Under the pieces are notes generated by a model, which saw only the letters and a list, made by a program, of their open reading frames with translations, was not told the origin of the DNA and did no database searches. DNA of 64,000 bases. Source: Mercenaria mercenaria. Its lineage: Eukaryota > Mollusca > Bivalvia > Venerida > Veneridae. The translations under genes were made by a program, and so were the position numbers. The DNA lies in NCBI RefSeq assembly GCF_021730395.1, contig NC_069362.1:78384001-78448000 (forward strand), read 5' to 3'. Of this stretch, positions 58,140 to 64,000 are shown one piece after another; the first letter of the stretch is position 1; each line of letters starts with the position of its first letter.

Positions 58140-58876
58140 TTAATACGAGTTACCATGTAATAGTATTGCGTTCAACCATCGAAGTGCCAAAAAGCAGTAT
58201 AAAATAAAACATGCAGCCCATATGGCTTACTGTACGGAAAGTTACGTTGCATAAAATATAAGCGCAAATGTTTATACATCTGTAGCAGATAACAATAAAA
58301 ACGAAAAGAAAAAAAGAAATTAAGACTTATTTACTGAAGTATGTTCATGTATATGCAATATAACTGTATAAACTATAAGAAGATTTCTATTGACATGGGT
58401 TATGAGATTTTTTACAAGTCTTCCGAAGTGACTCGTCATTCGGAAATATCCGTTGCTCTGTGTACGGTACATATGCCAATGTTCTTATCATGTCTACAAT
58501 ATGATTAAACATTTTAGAAATCGCAGTGTCTCTGACGTTACAATCTGTACCTTTTACGTTGTAATGATGGTCTTCAGGTCGAGGCTCACTGAACGAAGTC
58601 TCCTTTTATTTTCACTCTGAACAGATTCCTTCAAAGACAAGAATATGGTTTTTGGCTGTTTATGTTCCAGTATTTTCGGCCTAAACTAAATTGCAACTTT
58701 CTACTACTTTGTACTATTCTTTTAATTACGTATTTCTATTTACTTCCTGGTGCCATTGTGTCTTATTATCTCTTACTGTCTCATACGTCAATCATCATGA
58801 TCATTTATACAGATATGTCTGTGTGCTCATTGTTAATTCTCTGTAGAATATCTTTCCAGTACGAGAACATCTTAAA

Positions 58877-59522
58877 AGCACTCCACACAAATATGTATTT
58901 GATGTCGGATTTATTATTTTGCGTGAACAGGTCCTACTGGATTGTAAAAAAAGATTAAATCGCACAGGAGTATAACTTTTTTGCGGATTTATGCCACCAC
59001 GAAATTTTAGTTACCGAGAATAAGTCTTATCATATTAAAACACGAAAGAACAGTGCAAAATGCAGTGATAAGTGACATTTTATTAAATGTCTTCACCGCA
59101 TTTAAATACAAACTGAGACCCGATCCGTGAAATAAACGTTATACTATTTAAAGCGTCTCAGTCTTGTAAAAAGGAAAGCTCTGTAAATATTGTTCATTGT
59201 TTGCAAGCAAAACTATATCGGATCATTTAGGTGTAATAAATTAGGTCACAAATGGGGTAAAGACATTTCTAAAGTTGCGTCGTTGAAGGTCAAAAATCAA
59301 ATACCCTCCCTATTAACACATGATACAAACTTAGGCGTATATAAACTCTAGCCACAAGGACCAAGCATATGAACAATATAACTATTAAAGCAACTAATTA
59401 CTTTGGTTCATATAGAGAATTGTAAATACTTAAAAGAAATAAAAAGGTCAAAGAAACAGCTTTTAAGACATACACTGAAAGTAAAAAAAGGCAACACTAA
59501 AACAGTACTCTTTATCGATTTT
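58877..59522. other. Intergenic, no gene recognised
   Basis: Starts with sequence resembling gene B's upstream flank (GCACTCCACACAAATATGTATT), then diverges. If the array repeats, a further desaturase could lie beyond the window, but none is seen here. Confidence 0.5.
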
Positions 59523-60358
59523 TGTCGAGCCCGCTTGCGGAAGCGAAGACATAGTTGTCCAAATGACTGTTCGGTGTATGCGCGTGCTTGCGTGCGTGCA
59601 TCCGTCCGGATTTGTTTGTCCGGACCATAACTTTGACATGCAATCTCATTTATATTTGGCATGAATGTTAACATCAGTGACAAGGAGTGTCATGCGCAAA
59701 CCACAGTTTCCTATCTCAAAGGTCAAGGTCACACTTGGAGGTCAAAGGTTAAATTCAATAATGACTTTGTCCGCAGCATTTCTTCTTCATGCATGGAGGG
59801 ATTTTGATGTAACTTGGCACAAATGTTCATAGCCATGTGACGAAGTGTCATGCGCAAGAAACAGGATCCTAGGTCTAAGGTCAATGTCACATTTAGAAGT
59901 CAAAGGTCAGATACAAGAATGACTTTGTCCGGAGAATTTCCTTTCATGCATGGCGGGATTTTGATGTAACTTGGCACAATTGTTCACCATTATGAGAAGG
60001 AGTATCATGTGCAAAAACCTAGAATTACTTCCCTTTGTTGTTACTATAAATAGCTTATATTTTAACTTTTTTATTATTGGTCGTAGGGAAAAATCAAGAC
60101 CACTTTTCTGTAGTACAATATGCATGTTACATCCAATTTTGAGGTGTATTTTGACCTATCTCTATTGGTAAGGATTTTTGTGTGAATTTTTTAAAGATTT
60201 ACTTCCCTTTGTTGTTACTATAAATAACTTATATTGTAACTTTTTGCAATCATTTTTTATTTGGCATAAATGTTTGCCTCAATGAAACAGGGTGTCATGT
60301 GTAACTCCTAGTCCTTTTTACAGCTGGCGGGCTCGACATGTTGCCCGTGGGCATCAAG
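59523..60358 (+). mobile_element. Helentron-associated (HINE-like) element
   Basis: TGTCGAGCCCGC (59,523-59,534) is matched inversely by GCGGGCTCGACA (60,327-60,338), followed by the hairpin TGCCCGTGGGCA (60,342-60,353) and terminal TCAAG before TTT. The core has about three units with GACTTTGTCCG, GGGATTTTGATGTAACTTGG and GTGTCATGCGCAAG, at roughly 160-bp spacing. A duplicated stretch ACTTCCCTTTGTTGTTACTA occurs near 60,026 and 60,201. Frames at 59,403-60,171 are repeat sequence. Confidence 0.65.
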
Positions 60359-63300
60359 TTTAAATATTTATTTCATGTGATGATATATGTTACCGTTGCG
60401 ATAGGCAAGTTTTTTTATTAATGCATATTATCCAAATCCAGTAAGTCAGTATCTTTTATAGACTCATTGCGCATTGCTTAGGATAATTATCCGGACTTGA
60501 GGTATGTTGTTCCACTCTTGAACAAGCGCTTGACAAAATTGTTAAACGTTCCCAGTTGGTGGATGGCGAAAGCAAACTCTGGATATCAAGATATCCTATA
60601 CGAACCATAAAGGTGTTGCGTTGTGTGAGTTTAGGTCACAGGGCACGCATGTTTCAAATCAGTAATATAAAGTAATAAAAGCGATAGATTTTGAAGAAAA
60701 CTGCTAGGAATAATAGAGAGATATATTATCAAATAAGATATTTAAAAAATCAAAGAAATCAATAAAATAAACTGAATATTTTATAATTGCATGTTGATGT
60801 TTTTGTGTATGCTAGACTCAAAAAGTAAAATACTGCTCCACAGTTTGTCATCCGTGGCAGAATTGTTTGATTTACAAGGTTGAACAAGTTCAGATATAAG
60901 CTGTCAGATATATATTAAACGATTACATATGTCACCTAAACTGGCATACCCTTGAACAGCGTCGTTTTATTGATCAGTCCTATAAAATTCTTGTGTAAAA
61001 ACATACTGACTTCCGTGTTTATGTTGACAATCGCCACCTTATGCACACCAGAAACTTGACCTACTTATAACCATAATTAATCAAAATCAGCATTTTCTAG
61101 GAATATGCCTTTCACATTTTGTATGCAGATGTGGTAAATTCTTAACCACTACTAACGGATACTAGCAGAAATCTACATCTCGCTAACGTCTATTGAAACA
61201 GGTGATAGGTCTCTGTAAACATGGTACGCGAGGTCCAGTTCCGGTTCTACTGGCTTGTAGACAGTTGGCTACCTGTGAAAAGAGGCCTGGTTAACAAATC
61301 CGTAGGCATGTTTTAGTAAAATATGGTATCATACCTCAAAACGTTTGTTATTGTTTCTTCTATTCAGCCAGGGTGGATACCAGGCTCAAAAATTCATTTT
61401 GAATTTTTGTGAGGCCCCAAAAGGGATCAGCTTTTTTCTCCATTTTAAGGGAAATCAGAGAAAATTTTCTTTTTATCATTATTTGATAAAATGTGTATCT
61501 GGTTTAGATTAAATGTGCTGCAATATGAATAAACATGTTCATCACACTAATTATTTTGAAAATTGAGGCCCCTACAGGGTTTTTAAAAATATATTTTGAA
61601 ATTTTTGATAGGTAACGCATAATTTATAAGTATATTGTTTTTCACACTATTTTTAAAAACTCCACTATAGTAAGGTTTGTTATTTAAGGTTTAGGTGAAT
61701 AACAGGCATTCTACTACACAAAAGAATAAAAAGGTAACACTATGGGGACATGTTTATTGTAGAATAACTGATTAGAAACCTTAAAGTTTGTCGAAAAGTT
61801 TTGGTAAATTGCCCTCTTTTCTTTTTATGTTAAAAACCATAAAATGTACTTTTTATGTTTAATAATTGTTCTTAGGTCGTTATTTTTACCAAAGAAAAAT
61901 AATTTTGAGGTTCCAAAGGGGTTTAAGTTACTCACATTTATTTTATGATCATTTAGATTAACAAGTAGTTTTTTTAGTTAACAGAATCATTGCCGAAATA
62001 TGTTTAGTATACAGCGATTTATGATTCATCATTTTATATGTATTTGAGTATCCACATCTCTTTATAAGGGTGTAAGTGGAATATTGTTGCAAGACCAGAT
62101 TAATCTTAAATGTATGCCCTCTTGATATAGCAAGTCTATATTCATGAGCGATGTCACCTATACCGGACCGGTTTCTTTATTCGTCTGATTTTTTTGTGAA
62201 ACTCTTGCAACATTTCACTGGAATATACCTCAGACAGCAATCAAACCACTTGATTCAGCTAGTCAGATCATTGGACGGTTGTCGAAGACAAACCGGCCGG
62301 TGCAACCACACTCCCCCCTCTCCCCCCCCACACCTTCTCCACCCCTGCACAAATATTTACATAGACGATATTTTCCCTTAATCCATTTTTCAATCACTTC
62401 ATGGTCTAGTAAAACTCCGTTGAAATAAAATAGTTCCCTTCATGAGTCGCCTTGAAAAAATGCGAGTCTGCAAAATTAGATCTATTATCAAGAGTGATAT
62501 AGAGCTACCAAAATATTGTAACAAAACAGTATAAAAAGTTGTCCTTTTATTTATTGATTTTGGTCGTAGGAATATGCATTGTGATGCATTTCCGTATTCT
62601 CCGAGAAAACGTTAGATATCGAAGTGGTGTATCTATATAAATTTCCAAAGGCCAATAGCCCAGTATTGCTCTAATGCAAAAAGATCGTCCCCAAACTGAC
62701 CACCTGACGGGTCACATGACCCCCTTCTTCGCTTCATTGCCGAGGAAGACGCCATATTGTTGTCGAAGACATACCGGCCTGTACAAATGATTTAATGTTA
62801 TGTCAAATACAAATTTGGATATGGAACACTGACTTTTCGCACCTTCTCTTGTCAGGGACAGACAACTCATATAAAGGATATTTTCAGCAAATTTCCTTTT
62901 AAGTCGTCAGATTTCGCTCAATTTTTAATAAAATTTTAATATTTTTGTGATTTAAGTGTTTTGTGTTAATATTTTTCTATTTATAGTAACAAAAGCAGGT
63001 TTGCTCTCAAGTTTATTCATGCTCAACGGCTTCCGTTATTTTGATAAAAATGCTCTTAGCAGTTACATTTTTAATGAAACCTGACAAAATTGTTATATAA
63101 TTTATCTTTATAGGAATAAAAAATTGAAATAATATAAATAAATAATGTATTTCAGAAAAAAGACAAAAATATTCATTATGGTTTATATACAGCTATCGAT
63201 CCTTCCTTTTTTATCAAAATTACCGTAATATGTGTGTAATATGATATTCATTTTTTAATACAAAACCCGTAAGACAACAATTTTTACACTTTTGAGACAT

Positions 63301-64000
63301 TATCCGCGATCGTTTATATCACTTTTTCTGAATAAACGTCACTTGACGCAATTAAAAGGGAGGTAATCGGTACATGGAAATAGATTGTGCATATTTGTCG
63401 CATTACTGTAATTAATGTGTTATTCTATTGTGTTACAAGTATCCAGGCACGTAGGTTAAATTTAGATTAAAAGGTTCGTGGTCACAAAAAAATAATTGAG
63501 TGGAATAATTTATAGAAAAATACAAACATTATTATATCGTTCATGTTTTCACAAAGTCGTACTAGTATACTTGCAGTTAATAAATCGATCTCATAAAAAT
63601 TGAGCGATTTACCATCGAATAAATTGCACATTCTAACATAGCTGGATTTAGGTGCCAGTTAAACAAAGAAGAAAGTAGTCAGTCTCTGTACATTTAAGAA
63701 ATAAGGAATCATATCACAGGGGCGTAGCTCGAGTGATATAATAATACGCATCAGAACAACAAACAATGACTTTATTCAAAAGCAAATCACTAAATGAGAT
63801 ATATTATTTCGATTCTAACACGTTACGAAGGACTTTTAAGTACATCCTTGACGACATGCATCAAATACTCGTATTTGCCTATCTTCTGTTGATTTCTTTT
63901 CCTGCGCGATTGTATGCCGTCTAACGTTTTGACGTAATAATTGTGACGTCAGGAAAATGTATTGTTGTATAATAATACACAATATTCAGCTCGGAAAATG
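60359..64000. other. Intergenic or intronic, no gene recognised
   Basis: AT-rich. A GGTTTAGG next to TTAA near 61,684 resembles the terminus of the MITE at 57,345, but I find no partner end. A C-rich run lies near 62,310-62,345. No splice-flanked coding exons or protein-like frames seen; the 76-residue frame at 62,151 is low-complexity. Confidence 0.5.

Larger units (their letters stand above)
42250..58876 (+). repeat. Segmental duplication, block 2 (carries desaturase gene C)
   Basis: Partner of 7,483-27,126. It is shorter upstream because it lacks the large foldback element, but has its own insertions: tandem repeat element 43,190-44,390, SINE 47,591-47,955, about 1.2 kb of tandem repeats after it, the expanded minisatellite, and the palindromic MITE 57,345-58,139. 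The shared flank beyond gene C ends near 58,876, where sequence resembling gene B's upstream region (AAAAGCACTCCAC) begins. Confidence 0.8.

Noticed and set aside
59403-60171. Overlapping short frames on both strands
   Set aside because: They lie within a tandem-repeat-bearing mobile element.

Overview
The window looks like a piece of a bivalve mollusc genome. Genes are split by introns, the DNA is AT-rich, and it is crowded with repeats of bivalve type: pearl/Helentron-like elements that carry tandem repeats and end in a short hairpin plus TCTTG or TCAAG, tRNA-derived SINEs, palindromic MITEs and a Polinton fossil. The species cannot be named from sequence alone; a heterodont clam is my best guess.

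Layout. (1) Bases 1 to about 5,300 hold the right part of a Polinton-type fossil, all on the minus strand: polymerase fragment, NUMOD-like gene split by a Helentron-like insertion, deoxynucleoside-kinase-like remnant, membrane protein, integrase with chromodomain, and a phospholipase-A2-like protein. (2) 7.5-27.1 kb is the first copy of a duplicated block carrying delta-9 acyl-CoA desaturase gene A (coding exons 17,054-25,371), preceded by a roughly 5.4 kb foldback element with a piggyBac remnant inside. (3) 27.1-31.0 kb is a tandem array of a MITE plus spacer. (4) 31.2-38.9 kb is a more diverged desaturase, gene B, whose first coding exon has an in-frame stop. (5) 42.2-58.9 kb is the second copy of the block with desaturase gene C (46,956-56,370). 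(6) The remainder to 64 kb holds a Helentron-like element and no recognisable gene.

The desaturase genes. A, B and C point the same way and share the same intron positions and phases. All three histidine boxes (HRLWSH or HRLWAH, HRVHH, HNYHH) are present. A and C have matching promoters with a perfect DR1 nuclear-receptor site, a TATA box, an E-box and a very short non-coding first exon. This points to lipid-responsive control, as known for vertebrate SCD genes.

The nested gene. Intron 2 of A and of C each carries, on the opposite strand, a cysteine-rich secreted-protein gene. The C copy is whole (about 236 residues) and the A copy is broken.

The most unusual object is a minisatellite of about 3.5 kb ending right at the exon 3 acceptor of gene C (only about 240 bp at the same place in gene A). 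Its 22-23 bp monomer contains a textbook branch-point motif, TACTGAC, so the acceptor is preceded by roughly 150 candidate branch points. On the minus strand the array is open over long distances in all three frames. Comparing the two blocks also gives clean empty sites for several mobile-element insertions.
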